In this document: positions 34,394 to 42,455 of the stretch, in pieces
How the letters are laid out: each line of letters opens with the position of its first letter
How positions within the stretch are numbered: position 1 is the stretch's first letter
Assembly (NCBI GenBank): GCA_900696525.1
Contig: CAADGL010000013.1
Span: 47,227 to 111,226, forward strand
DNA from: an uncultured Planctomycetota bacterium
GTDB taxonomy: Bacteria; Planctomycetota; Phycisphaerae; UBA1845; Fen-1342
DNA: 64,000 nt
Direction of reading: 5' to 3'
Program-made: the position numbers and the translations under genes
Notes under the pieces: model-generated
Database searches by the model: none
What the model was told of the DNA's origin: nothing
What the model saw: only the letters and a program-made list of their open reading frames with translations

Positions 34394-36415
34394 ATGGGAT
34401 TGATCGCGCTCAAGATATCGGCCTTGCTCGGCCTGCTGGCCCCGCTGACGTTGGCGCTGGGCGCGCTGCTGCGCCGATACTGGCGCGGCGCGCCGCCCAG
34501 TGAAGTGCTTCTTGGCGCCCTGCTGCTGACGCCGATCGTCCTGATCCTCGAAATCGTCGCGCTCGGTTCGCTTCCCTGGGGCCGCCCCCTCGGGCTCCTG
34601 CCGCTGCTGCAAACGCTGCTGAGCGGTGCGGCGGCGTGGCTGTGCTGGCGCATGCGCCGCGAGCTGGCGAGTCACCTGGCCGAGGCCGCCCGCGGCCTGG
34701 GCGCCGTGATCCGCGCCGCCGCGTTCGGCCCGCTGCTCGTGCTGCTGCTCGGCGTCGCGGCCCTGGCGGCGGCGACGGTCCACGGCGTCTGGAACGCGCC
34801 CAGCGCCTGGGACGAGCTGGCCTACCACGTGCCGCAGGCGCTCCAGCCCTACCAGGACGGCCGCCTCGGCGAGGTGCATTGCGACGCCTTCTGGGCCGAC
34901 ACCTACCCCCGCGGCGTCACGCTGCTGCACTACTGGACGCTCGCCATCGCGCACACCGACGCCGCGTTTCACGCCGTCAACGCCGCCTTCGGCTTCGTGT
35001 TCGTCCTGGCGACGTACGTCGCGGCCCGGCGCATGGGACTCAGGGCGGCGACGGCGACAATCTGCGCCGGGCTCATTCCCACGGCGCCGGCCGTGCTCTT
35101 CATGGCGTCCATCGGCTACATCGACCTTTCGGTCGGCGGGGCGACCACCGCGATGATCGCCCTGGCGCTGCCGCAGCGCGACCGCGGCTGGAGCTGGGGC
35201 AGCGCGCTGCTGTGCGCGGCGGCGGCGGCGCTGACCTGGTGGATGAAGTTCCTGCCCATTGTCTGCATCGGCATCACGTTCGCGTACCGGGCGCTGCGGC
35301 TCGCGGTTGACCGGTGGAGAAGGCCGTCGAGGGCGCCTGCGGCCGATGGAGAGATGGCTGCGGATCGTGGGGGCGCGCCCGCGACTCCGGCGCTTGCCGG
35401 CGCCGGCGGGCCGGGCGTCTTCGGCTGGTGCGCGGTCGCCCTGCTCGGGCTGGCCATTGGCGCGGCGCCGTACGTGCGAACGCACCTGAAATACGGCTCG
35501 CCGACCTATCCGGTTCGCATGAGCCTGGCCGGCCTTGTGGTCTTCGACGGCCCGATGAACCCGAAGGCGTTCGGCCGCATGAACGACCGCCCGCTGCTGG
35601 AGCGCTACTCGATCTTCTGGACGAGCTTCCGCGAGCCACAGAACACTGACTCGCCCGGCGGCTTCGGAATCGTGTTCGCCACGGTGCTGATCTTCAGCTC
35701 GCTGGCCCTGCTCGTGAGCGTGCTGCATCGATTCGAGCTGAACTGGGCCTTTCTCGCCGTGCTGTTCTGGAGCGCGCTGCTGCTGCCGGAGTTTCACATC
35801 CCGCGCTACGCGATGTACATCCTGCTGCCGGCGGTGCTCGGCCTGGGGCGGCTGCTCGAGTCCCTGGACGACGCGGCGCTGCGCCGCGGTGCCGCCTGGG
35901 CCCTCGCGGCCTTGTCGGCCTACGGCATCGCGCTTTACGCCGATCCGGTCATCGTCCACGTGCGCTGGCAGTGCGCCCAGTTGGAGTCGGCGGCGACGCG
36001 CCATCGCAACCGCCCGGTGATCGAAGACTACGCGCTCGGCGGCCGCGGGCTCGACGGGCCGGCCCGCCGCGCGCTCTACGGGCTGATGCGCCCCGGCGAA
36101 ACGCTGGTGTTCGCGATCTACGACTTCCACGGCCTGTTGTACGACCGCTACTACACGTACGCCGTTGAGTTCCGCCCCGCGCGGCGCTGGCCTTACGCTC
36201 ACAACCCGTTCGCCAAGCCGCGCTTCGGCGAGGAGGACGCGGCCGCCTGGCTGGCGCGCATCCAGCGCGAGAACGTCGGCGCTGTCATCGCCTACAAGGG
36301 CTCCATCGAAGACCTGACGCTGGCTTCACCGGACAGCCGGTTTGGCGTAGCCTACGAGATGGACGCCCGCGAGGGCGTGCCCGCGATCCGCATCCACCGC
36401 AGGGCCGACCCATGA
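34394..36415 (+). CDS. Polytopic GT-C-like membrane protein
   Basis: A 673-residue protein with about 12 hydrophobic segments. The first large loop has SAWDELAYHVPQ, matching the WDE-type acidic motif of ArnT/PMT-like GT-C enzymes. A C-terminal soluble tail of about 150 residues follows the last membrane helix. An Ala-rich insert near residue 310 interrupts the middle. Its stop overlaps the start of the following methyltransferase (ATGA). The donor is probably a polyprenyl-phosphate sugar; the acceptor is unknown. Confidence 0.7.
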   Translation: MGLIALKISALLGLLAPLTLALGALLRRYWRGAPPSEVLLGALLLTPIVLILEIVALGSLPWGRPLGLLPLLQTLLSGAAAWLCWRMRRELASHLAEAARGLGAVIRAAAFGPLLVLLLGVAALAAATVHGVWNAPSAWDELAYHVPQALQPYQDGRLGEVHCDAFWADTYPRGVTLLHYWTLAIAHTDAAFHAVNAAFGFVFVLATYVAARRMGLRAATATICAGLIPTAPAVLFMASIGYIDLSVGGATTAMIALALPQRDRGWSWGSALLCAAAAALTWWMKFLPIVCIGITFAYRALRLAVDRWRRPSRAPAADGEMAADRGGAPATPALAGAGGPGVFGWCAVALLGLAIGAAPYVRTHLKYGSPTYPVRMSLAGLVVFDGPMNPKAFGRMNDRPLLERYSIFWTSFREPQNTDSPGGFGIVFATVLIFSSLALLVSVLHRFELNWAFLAVLFWSALLLPEFHIPRYAMYILLPAVLGLGRLLESLDDAALRRGAAWALAALSAYGIALYADPVIVHVRWQCAQLESAATRHRNRPVIEDYALGGRGLDGPARRALYGLMRPGETLVFAIYDFHGLLYDRYYTYAVEFRPARRWPYAHNPFAKPRFGEEDAAAWLARIQRENVGAVIAYKGSIEDLTLASPDSRFGVAYEMDAREGVPAIRIHRRADP

Positions 36416-37188
36416 TGCCGCCCGCCACGCAGCGCTCGAACGCCGCTCTCGAGGCGGCCCCACAGGGCCGGCCGCTCGAACTGCACGATCCCGCCCACGG
36501 AACGCCGGACCTGATGTCGGCCGCAGCGCAGCGAGGGCAGCGCGACCTGCTCGTGCGGATCATCCGCTCGTACGAGAACCCGATCGTGCGCGCCTACTGC
36601 CGCGTGCGCTTCGTCATCATCCACCAGGATTTTCTGAACGAGATCGGCCAGTACCTCCCGTCGCACGGCAGCGTGCTCGATATCGGCTGCGGGTTCGGGC
36701 TGTTCGGGCTGTACTTCGCGGGCAGCGCCCCGCAGCGCCGCGTTCAGGGCTACGACCTCAGCCCGAAACGCGTGGCCATGGCGCGCCTCGCCGCACGCAC
36801 GCTGGGGCTCGGCAATGCGCGCTTCGACCGGGGTGACGCCGTGCGGCTTTCCCTCGCCGGGTCCTACGACGCGATCTACGCGCTCGACCTCGTCCACCAC
36901 CTGCCTTTCGAGCGCGTGCCCGGCTTCGTCGCCGGGCTGCACCGCGCCCTGCGGCCCGGCGGCGTGCTGCTGATCAAGGACGTCGACCGCACCCCGGCCT
37001 ACAAGCGCTGGTTCACGCTGGCGCTCGACCGGCTGATGGTCGGCTGGCGCGAGCCGGTGCGCTACTGGTCGCGGGCCGAAATGCGCGAGATGCTGCGCGG
37101 CGCGGGCTTCGAGGTGCGCTCGCACACCATGCGCGACGTGCTGCCGTATCCGCACGTGCTCTACGTCTGCCACAAGCCGGAGGCCTGA
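36412..37188 (+). CDS. Class I SAM-dependent methyltransferase
   Basis: A 258-residue protein. VLDIGCGFGLFG (about residue 90) is motif I for SAM binding, GYDLSPKRVAMA is motif II, YDAIYALDLVHHLP is post-II, and LRPGGVLLIKDVD is motif III. The N-terminal 40 residues are variable. It overlaps the preceding GT-C-like gene by 4 bp and is followed after 4 bp by another, so it is cotranscribed and probably modifies a glycan or its lipid carrier. Confidence 0.88.
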   Translation: MMPPATQRSNAALEAAPQGRPLELHDPAHGTPDLMSAAAQRGQRDLLVRIIRSYENPIVRAYCRVRFVIIHQDFLNEIGQYLPSHGSVLDIGCGFGLFGLYFAGSAPQRRVQGYDLSPKRVAMARLAARTLGLGNARFDRGDAVRLSLAGSYDAIYALDLVHHLPFERVPGFVAGLHRALRPGGVLLIKDVDRTPAYKRWFTLALDRLMVGWREPVRYWSRAEMREMLRGAGFEVRSHTMRDVLPYPHVLYVCHKPEA

Positions 37189-37192
37189 GCGC

Positions 37193-38836
37193 GTGGCCGC
37201 GTCTCGCAAGCCTGCCGCGACACGTACCTCCCGCGACGCGCAGGCGCTCACCGGCGACGAGCCGCTTGCCGCGGGGCGCTGCGCGGCGCTGACCGGCCTG
37301 ATCCTCACCGCCGCGCTCGCGTGGCGCATCATCCTGGCGACGCTGATGCCCGCGATCTCGCGCGACGGCGTGCTGTGGTGCTGGTTCGCCCGCGACCTCG
37401 GCCTGCGCGGCCTGGGGCTGCTGCGCGACGACGCCTACGACCAGCATCCGCTTTTTCCCGCATTCGTGCTCGCGCTGCAACGCGCCGGCCAACTCGCGGG
37501 CGCGGCCGACGGACCGCTGGCCTGGCAGGCCGCCGGACAGGCCGCGAGCATCCTGGGCGGCGTGGGCGTGATCGCCGCCAGCGGTGCGCTCGGGCTGCGC
37601 CTCGGCCGCGCACTCGGCGGCCCGGGCCGCGCGCAGCGCGTCTCGCTCTGGAGCATGACGCTCACCGCGCTGTTGCCGCTGAACGTCTGGCTCTCGGCCG
37701 ACGTGATGTCCGACCAGCTTCACCTGGCCCTGTACCTGCTCGCGGTCGCGCTGCTCATCAATACGCCTGGATGGCCGCTGGCCGCGCTCGGCGGCCTGTG
37801 CGCGGGTCTGGCGTTCCTCACCCGCCCGGAAGGCGGCGCCGTCGCGCTCGTCGCCCCCGCGGCCATGACCATGCGCGCCCTGCGCACGCGCAGCGCCCGG
37901 CCGCTGGCGCCCGCGCTCGCGACGCTCGTCGCGTTCGCCGCCGTCGCCGGCCCCTACATGCTCATCATCGGCGGCGTCTCGCCAAAGGCCGACAAGCAGA
38001 CGCTTGACGAGCTGGGGCGCGGCGCCGCGGCCCAGCCGCAAGACTCACCGCTCGCGCTGGCGGCGCTGCGGCGCGAAGACGTCTCCTGGTGGCAGGCTGC
38101 TCCGCGGGCTGCGCTGGAGACGTTCAGGGCCGGACGCGTGGTCCTGCCGGCGCTGGGTCTGGCGGCGCTGCTGGCGCTGCGCCGGCGCTGGGCGGACGAG
38201 CCGCTGAGCGTGCCGGCCGGGTGCCTGCTCGTGCACTTTGCGCTGATCGCGCTGCTGGTGAAACGCCACGGCTATCTCGACCCGCGGCACGCGCTGGTCA
38301 TCGTCGCCCTGCTCACGCCGCTGGCGGGGCTGGCCCTGAGCGCGGCGGCGAAGTGGGCGCGCGGCGGCCGGCAGCGGCGCCATGCGGTCCGAGGGCTGAT
38401 GCTGCTGACGGTCGCGCCGCTGGTCCTGTATTCGCTGCGCGTGCCGAACGGGGCCGACGTCCACGTGCCGCGCGCCGTGGCCTGGCTGCACGAAACCGGC
38501 GGCGCGCTGCGCGGGCGCACGCTGCTCGGCGGAAAGAGCGAGCGGCGCATCGCCTTCTACGCGGGCATGCGATACATCGAGTGGTCGGAGGGCGAGCCGA
38601 CCGCCGAGGCCAAGGCCGGCGCCCTGCGCGGTCTGCTGCGCGCCTTCGCGCCCGACTACCTGGCGATCGAGATCGGACCGGCGGACGAGCTGAGCGACAA
38701 CGAGCGCGTGCTGCGCGCCTTGCGCGAAGACCCCTCGCTCGGCCGGCGGCTGCGAGAGGCAGCCCGCTTCAGGGCCGGGCGAAGACAGGATGGCGAGCTG
38801 CTGCTGCTGCGGGTCCTGCCGGCCGAGCCTACTTGA
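37193..38836 (+). CDS. Polytopic GT39/GT-C-like membrane protein
   Basis: A 547-residue protein starting with GTG. The first loop after the initial membrane segment has SRDGVLWCWFARDL and DDAYDQHPLFP, the acidic plus QHPL/P motif typical of dolichyl-phosphate-mannose-type mannosyltransferases. LAFLTRPEG between later helices is also typical of this family. A soluble tail of about 130 residues ends it. Last gene of the polysaccharide locus, it converges with an 8-bp overlap on the anti-sigma gene. Confidence 0.78.
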   Translation: MAASRKPAATRTSRDAQALTGDEPLAAGRCAALTGLILTAALAWRIILATLMPAISRDGVLWCWFARDLGLRGLGLLRDDAYDQHPLFPAFVLALQRAGQLAGAADGPLAWQAAGQAASILGGVGVIAASGALGLRLGRALGGPGRAQRVSLWSMTLTALLPLNVWLSADVMSDQLHLALYLLAVALLINTPGWPLAALGGLCAGLAFLTRPEGGAVALVAPAAMTMRALRTRSARPLAPALATLVAFAAVAGPYMLIIGGVSPKADKQTLDELGRGAAAQPQDSPLALAALRREDVSWWQAAPRAALETFRAGRVVLPALGLAALLALRRRWADEPLSVPAGCLLVHFALIALLVKRHGYLDPRHALVIVALLTPLAGLALSAAAKWARGGRQRRHAVRGLMLLTVAPLVLYSLRVPNGADVHVPRAVAWLHETGGALRGRTLLGGKSERRIAFYAGMRYIEWSEGEPTAEAKAGALRGLLRAFAPDYLAIEIGPADELSDNERVLRALREDPSLGRRLREAARFRAGRRQDGELLLLRVLPAEPT

Positions 38837-39830
38837 TCAGGTGCGCATCCGTCGACGTCTGCGGGCCCTCGCGGCCCGTGTACTCCGTCCGTCGATCCAG
38901 CAGCCACACGTTGTCGCCGTTGACGCCCGAGTACGGCGTCGTGGTCCAGATCGAGCGGCCGTCGAGCGTCAGCAGGTTCTGGCCGGCGCCCCCGTGGGCA
39001 CGCGAGTTGAGGTCATGCCGGCCGTCGACCGCAAGGCGATCGAGCCGCGGCAACCCGCCGTCGAAGAGCGGGTTGTCGTCGCTGAGGATGGGCATGTTGG
39101 GCTGGTCGCGTTGCGGGGAGGGCCGCACGCCGGCCATGTTCTGATAGGCGTAGCTGAGATTCGCAGACTGGGGGAAGTCGGAGAACTGGTCGGCGCGGCC
39201 GGACATCGGCACGCCGTCGGACGAAGGACAGACGAACGCCTCGGGCGAGACCAGTCCGACCTTGACGAGCAGGTAGAGGTGTTGGCGATTCGGCTGGACG
39301 ACCACGCCGGGGTCGGTTGTCGGCCGCCAGGAGTAGCGCCCGCCGTCCCAGCCCGCGAAGGGCAGGCTGCCGTTGGCCGCCAGCGCATACGCCTGCATCC
39401 CGCGACCGATCTGGGCCATGTTGTCGGCGCAGATCATCCGCTGGTTGCGCTCGCGCAGGTGCAGCAGCCCGGGAACGCCCACGCCCACGGCCAGGACGAT
39501 CATGGCGGCGACCGCGGCGATGTCGCGGAAGCTCTGGAGTTTGAGCGTGTACACCTGGCCAGATTCAAGCTCGTCGGCGACGCGCAGCGCCGGTGGCGGC
39601 CCGGCGGCCCGGACCCTCGCCGCGATGCGCTGGTGCAGGCCGGACGGAACCGGCTCAACCCGGACGGCTTCGAGCGCGGCAACCGCCTGCGACAGCCGCT
39701 GATGCTCCCGGGCCAGCTCCGGGTCGTCGCGCAGGCGGGCTTCGAGCGCCGAGCGCTCATCGCCGCTCAGCGCCCCCAGGTGCAGGTCGGCGAGCAGTTC
39801 CCGATAATCGTAGGCTCGCATCTCCGACAT
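38829..39830 (-). CDS. Anti-sigma-factor-like protein fused to DUF1559-type pseudopilin domain
   Basis: A 333-residue protein. The N-terminal roughly 60 residues (YRELLADLHLGALSGDERSA, helical, charged) look like an anti-sigma domain without an obvious zinc Cys. One membrane segment (IAAVAAMIVLAVGVGVPGLL) lies at about residues 104-123. The extracytoplasmic part then has CADNMAQIGRGMQAYA, VCPSS and a C-terminal HGGAGQNLLTLDG, which matches the H-X9-DG end of planctomycete DUF1559 proteins. The gene is 39 bp downstream of the ECF sigma gene. It is inferred to hold the sigma factor at the membrane. Confidence 0.75.
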   Translation of the reverse strand: MSEMRAYDYRELLADLHLGALSGDERSALEARLRDDPELAREHQRLSQAVAALEAVRVEPVPSGLHQRIAARVRAAGPPPALRVADELESGQVYTLKLQSFRDIAAVAAMIVLAVGVGVPGLLHLRERNQRMICADNMAQIGRGMQAYALAANGSLPFAGWDGGRYSWRPTTDPGVVVQPNRQHLYLLVKVGLVSPEAFVCPSSDGVPMSGRADQFSDFPQSANLSYAYQNMAGVRPSPQRDQPNMPILSDDNPLFDGGLPRLDRLAVDGRHDLNSRAHGGAGQNLLTLDGRSIWTTTPYSGVNGDNVWLLDRRTEYTGREGPQTSTDAHLIK

Positions 39831-39869
39831 CCTTGCTTCCCCTCAGACGACTGCGTCTCCAAAGACCTG

Positions 39870-40466
39870 CTACGTCGAACGAACGCCGGCGTTCGACCGT
39901 TCTTCCCAGCGCTTCGCGAACTGCCGAACCGCCGTGTGCAGCCGCGACTTCACCGTCCCGACTGGGATCTCCAGGATTTCGGCGATCTCGGCGTAGGGCA
40001 GTTGCTGAAAGTACCCCAGCGTCAGGATCAGCCGCGACGCCTCCGACATCCCGGCGATCACCTCGCGCACCGCCCGCCGCTGTTCCTCGCCCGCGACGTG
40101 CTCATCGAGCGGCGCGTCGGCCGAAGGCAGCACCTCCGCCGCCGCCCCGCCCTCATCGCGATCCGCCGTCGCGTCGAGCGAGTGCTCCCGCCGACGGCCG
40201 CGCGACCGCAGAAAATCGCGCGCCTTGTTCGCGGCGATCGTGTAGAGCCACGGCTTGAACGAGCGCTGCGGGTCGAACGAACTGGCCGAAAGATGAACCT
40301 GGAGGAACGTCTCCTGCACCAGGTCGTCCGCTGCCCCGCCGCTCCCGACGAACTTGCACAGGAACCCGTACACCTCGCCGGCGTGCCGGCGGATCAGCTC
40401 GTCAAGCGCTCCCGTGTCGCCGGAAACGTGCAATCCAAGCAGGACTTCGTCGCTTTTCGGCGTCAC
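39870..40466 (-). CDS. ECF-type RNA polymerase sigma factor
   Basis: A 198-residue sigma70-family protein starting with GTG. Region 2 is seen in DDLVQETFLQVHLSASSF and FKPWLYTIAANKARDFL. Region 4 is seen in LILTLGYFQQLPYAEIAEIL and VGTVKSRLHTAVRQF. A 40-residue acidic linker separates them. It is cotranscribed with the anti-sigma-like gene and divergent from the pentahaem cytochrome gene. Its regulon cannot be told; the cytochrome promoter has a housekeeping -35. Confidence 0.93.
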   Translation of the reverse strand: MTPKSDEVLLGLHVSGDTGALDELIRRHAGEVYGFLCKFVGSGGAADDLVQETFLQVHLSASSFDPQRSFKPWLYTIAANKARDFLRSRGRRREHSLDATADRDEGGAAAEVLPSADAPLDEHVAGEEQRRAVREVIAGMSEASRLILTLGYFQQLPYAEIAEILEIPVGTVKSRLHTAVRQFAKRWEERSNAGVRST

Positions 40467-40663
40467 GGCATCACTGGTCCATACGCGGAGAACGGCCGGC
40501 GGTTCGCATCCAGTGGGAGTTTAGCGTGACCGGACGCGCGCCGGCAGTGTTATCGGATCATCGCCGCGTTTTGGAAACGCCCTCCGAGCCTGAGTCTACG
40601 ATTCCGCCCGCCGCCGGTTCCAGGCGGACCTTCGACCGCGCCCGAGCTCATCGGGATTCCGCG

Positions 40664-40691
40664 TTGACAAATCCGCGCGGCACAGCATAAT
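40664..40691 (+). promoter_or_regulatory. Sigma70-type promoter for the cytochrome operon
   Basis: A perfect -35 TTGACA (40664-40669) is followed after 16 bp by CATAAT (40686-40691). Transcription would start near 40698, and an AGGAGG ribosome-binding site lies at 40721-40726, 7 bp before the GTG start at 40734. Confidence 0.75.
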
Positions 40692-40733
40692 TGGATATAC
40701 AGGTCCACAACACGTCATTACAGGAGGGACCCC

Positions 40734-42455
40734 GTGGCTGCTCCGCGCTTTCCACGAACCGGCCGCGTCGCCGGGTTCGCGCTCGTCGCCCTTTCCGCCG
40801 TCGTCCTGGCCCCGCTCATCCCCACCACCATGGTCGACTTCCATCTCCCCGGGACGCAAGTCGGTGACATCGGTCCGTGGGTCATCGGCGTCGCCGACAA
40901 TTGCAGATACTGCCATTCCGACTACGACGCCGAGAACGAGCCCTACGCCACGTGGGCCGGGAGCCTGATGGGCCAGGCGGGCCGCGATCCGCTCTTCTTC
41001 GCGCAGATGACGACCGCGAACCAGGACGTCGCCAACGTCGGGTACTTCTGCATGCGCTGCCACGTGCCGATGTCGATCGTCACCGGCCACGCCCTCCAGC
41101 CCGACGGCAGCACGCTTGACCACGTCGACGCCGACGGCATCACCTGCCACTTCTGCCACAGCATGGTCGATCCGATCTACAAACCCGGCGTCAGCCCGCC
41201 GCAGGACCACGCGATCCTGCGCGGGCTCGAGGCCGTACCGGGCCACTACGGCAACGCGATGTTCGTGCTCGACCCGACCGGGACGCGGCGCGGGCCGTAC
41301 GCCGACGCGGCCTCCCCGCACAACTTCATCTACTCGCCCTTCCATCGCACGTCGGAGTTCTGCGGCACGTGCCACGACGTGGGCAACGTGGCCGTGACGC
41401 GGACGCTGGACGGCGCTTTCAAGGTGTCGGGCTACAGCTACAACACCCTGGATCAGCCCGCCCCGGAGACGGACTTGTGCGCCCAGTTCCCCCTCGAACG
41501 CACCTACACCGAGTGGAAGCTCAGCGCGTTTGCCAGCGGCGGCGTGGACATGGGCGAGCGCTACCCCGTCAGCCCGGGCGCGCGGGTCGAGACCTGCCAG
41601 GATTGTCATATGCCCGCCACCGTGGCCAAGGGCTGCGTCTTCGGGCCCGAGCGCAGCGACCTGCGACGCCATGATTTCGCCGGCGCGGGCGCGTCGATCC
41701 TCGACCTGATCGCGGAGTTCACCAAGGACGACCCGAACGTCGACCCCGCCCACCTGCGCGCCGGAAAGCGCAAGTCGCTGCTCATGCTCCAGAAGGCCGC
41801 GTCGCTCGAGGCCCGCCAGAGCGGCGGCGAACTGCTGGTCCGCATCATCAACGAGACCGGGCACAAGCTGCCGACCGGCCACATCGAAGGCCGCCGCGTC
41901 TGGATCAACGTGCGCTTCTTCGACGCCGCGGATCGCGTCATCGGCGAGTACGGCCACTACGACTACGAGCACGCCGAGCTCGATGAAGCCACGACGCGCG
42001 TCTACGAGATGCACGTGGGCCTGAGCCCCGAAGCCGCGAACCTGACCGGCCTGCCGCCTGGCCCCACAACGCACATGGCGCTGGCCGACATCATCGTCAA
42101 GGACAACCGCATTCCGCCGCGCGGCTTCTCCAACGCCGCCTTCGAGGACTGCGGGGCGCCGGTGGTCGGCGCGACGTACGCCGACGGGCAGTACTGGGAC
42201 GACGTGGCCTACCCGATCGTCCGCGGGGCGACGCGAGCCGAGGTCACGGCCTATTATCAGAACCTGCCGCGGCATTACATCGAGGCCCTGCGCGACGGCA
42301 ACCACACCGACGACTGGGGCCAGGTGCTCTACGACCTTTGGGAGAAGACCGGCAAGGGCGCGCCGATCCGGATGGCCTCGACGTCCGTCCCCATCCATCC
42401 GCTCGGCGCGCATCCGCCCGATGTCGGCCTGAGACCCGGACGAACGCGCCCATGA
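40734..42455 (+). CDS. Pentahaem cytochrome c-family protein, exported
   Basis: A 573-residue protein with an N-terminal membrane/signal segment (VAGFALVALSAVVLAPLI). It has five CxxCH haem sites: CRYCH (about residue 57), CMRCH (about 106), CHFCH (about 138), CGTCH (about 210) and CQDCH (about 288). Additional His residues may be distal ligands. The C-terminal half has beta-rich INETGHKLPTGH, as in large cytochrome c554-like or NapC-partner proteins. A GTG start is fixed by AGGAGG. Its stop overlaps the start of the Fe-S membrane protein (ATGA), so both likely form one electron-transfer complex. The redox partner is unknown. Confidence 0.87.
   Translation: MAAPRFPRTGRVAGFALVALSAVVLAPLIPTTMVDFHLPGTQVGDIGPWVIGVADNCRYCHSDYDAENEPYATWAGSLMGQAGRDPLFFAQMTTANQDVANVGYFCMRCHVPMSIVTGHALQPDGSTLDHVDADGITCHFCHSMVDPIYKPGVSPPQDHAILRGLEAVPGHYGNAMFVLDPTGTRRGPYADAASPHNFIYSPFHRTSEFCGTCHDVGNVAVTRTLDGAFKVSGYSYNTLDQPAPETDLCAQFPLERTYTEWKLSAFASGGVDMGERYPVSPGARVETCQDCHMPATVAKGCVFGPERSDLRRHDFAGAGASILDLIAEFTKDDPNVDPAHLRAGKRKSLLMLQKAASLEARQSGGELLVRIINETGHKLPTGHIEGRRVWINVRFFDAADRVIGEYGHYDYEHAELDEATTRVYEMHVGLSPEAANLTGLPPGPTTHMALADIIVKDNRIPPRGFSNAAFEDCGAPVVGATYADGQYWDDVAYPIVRGATRAEVTAYYQNLPRHYIEALRDGNHTDDWGQVLYDLWEKTGKGAPIRMASTSVPIHPLGAHPPDVGLRPGRTRP

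Noticed and set aside
33962..36202. Minus-strand open frame of about 750 codons
   Set aside because: It is antisense to two GT-C-like membrane proteins; composition is that of a shadow frame.
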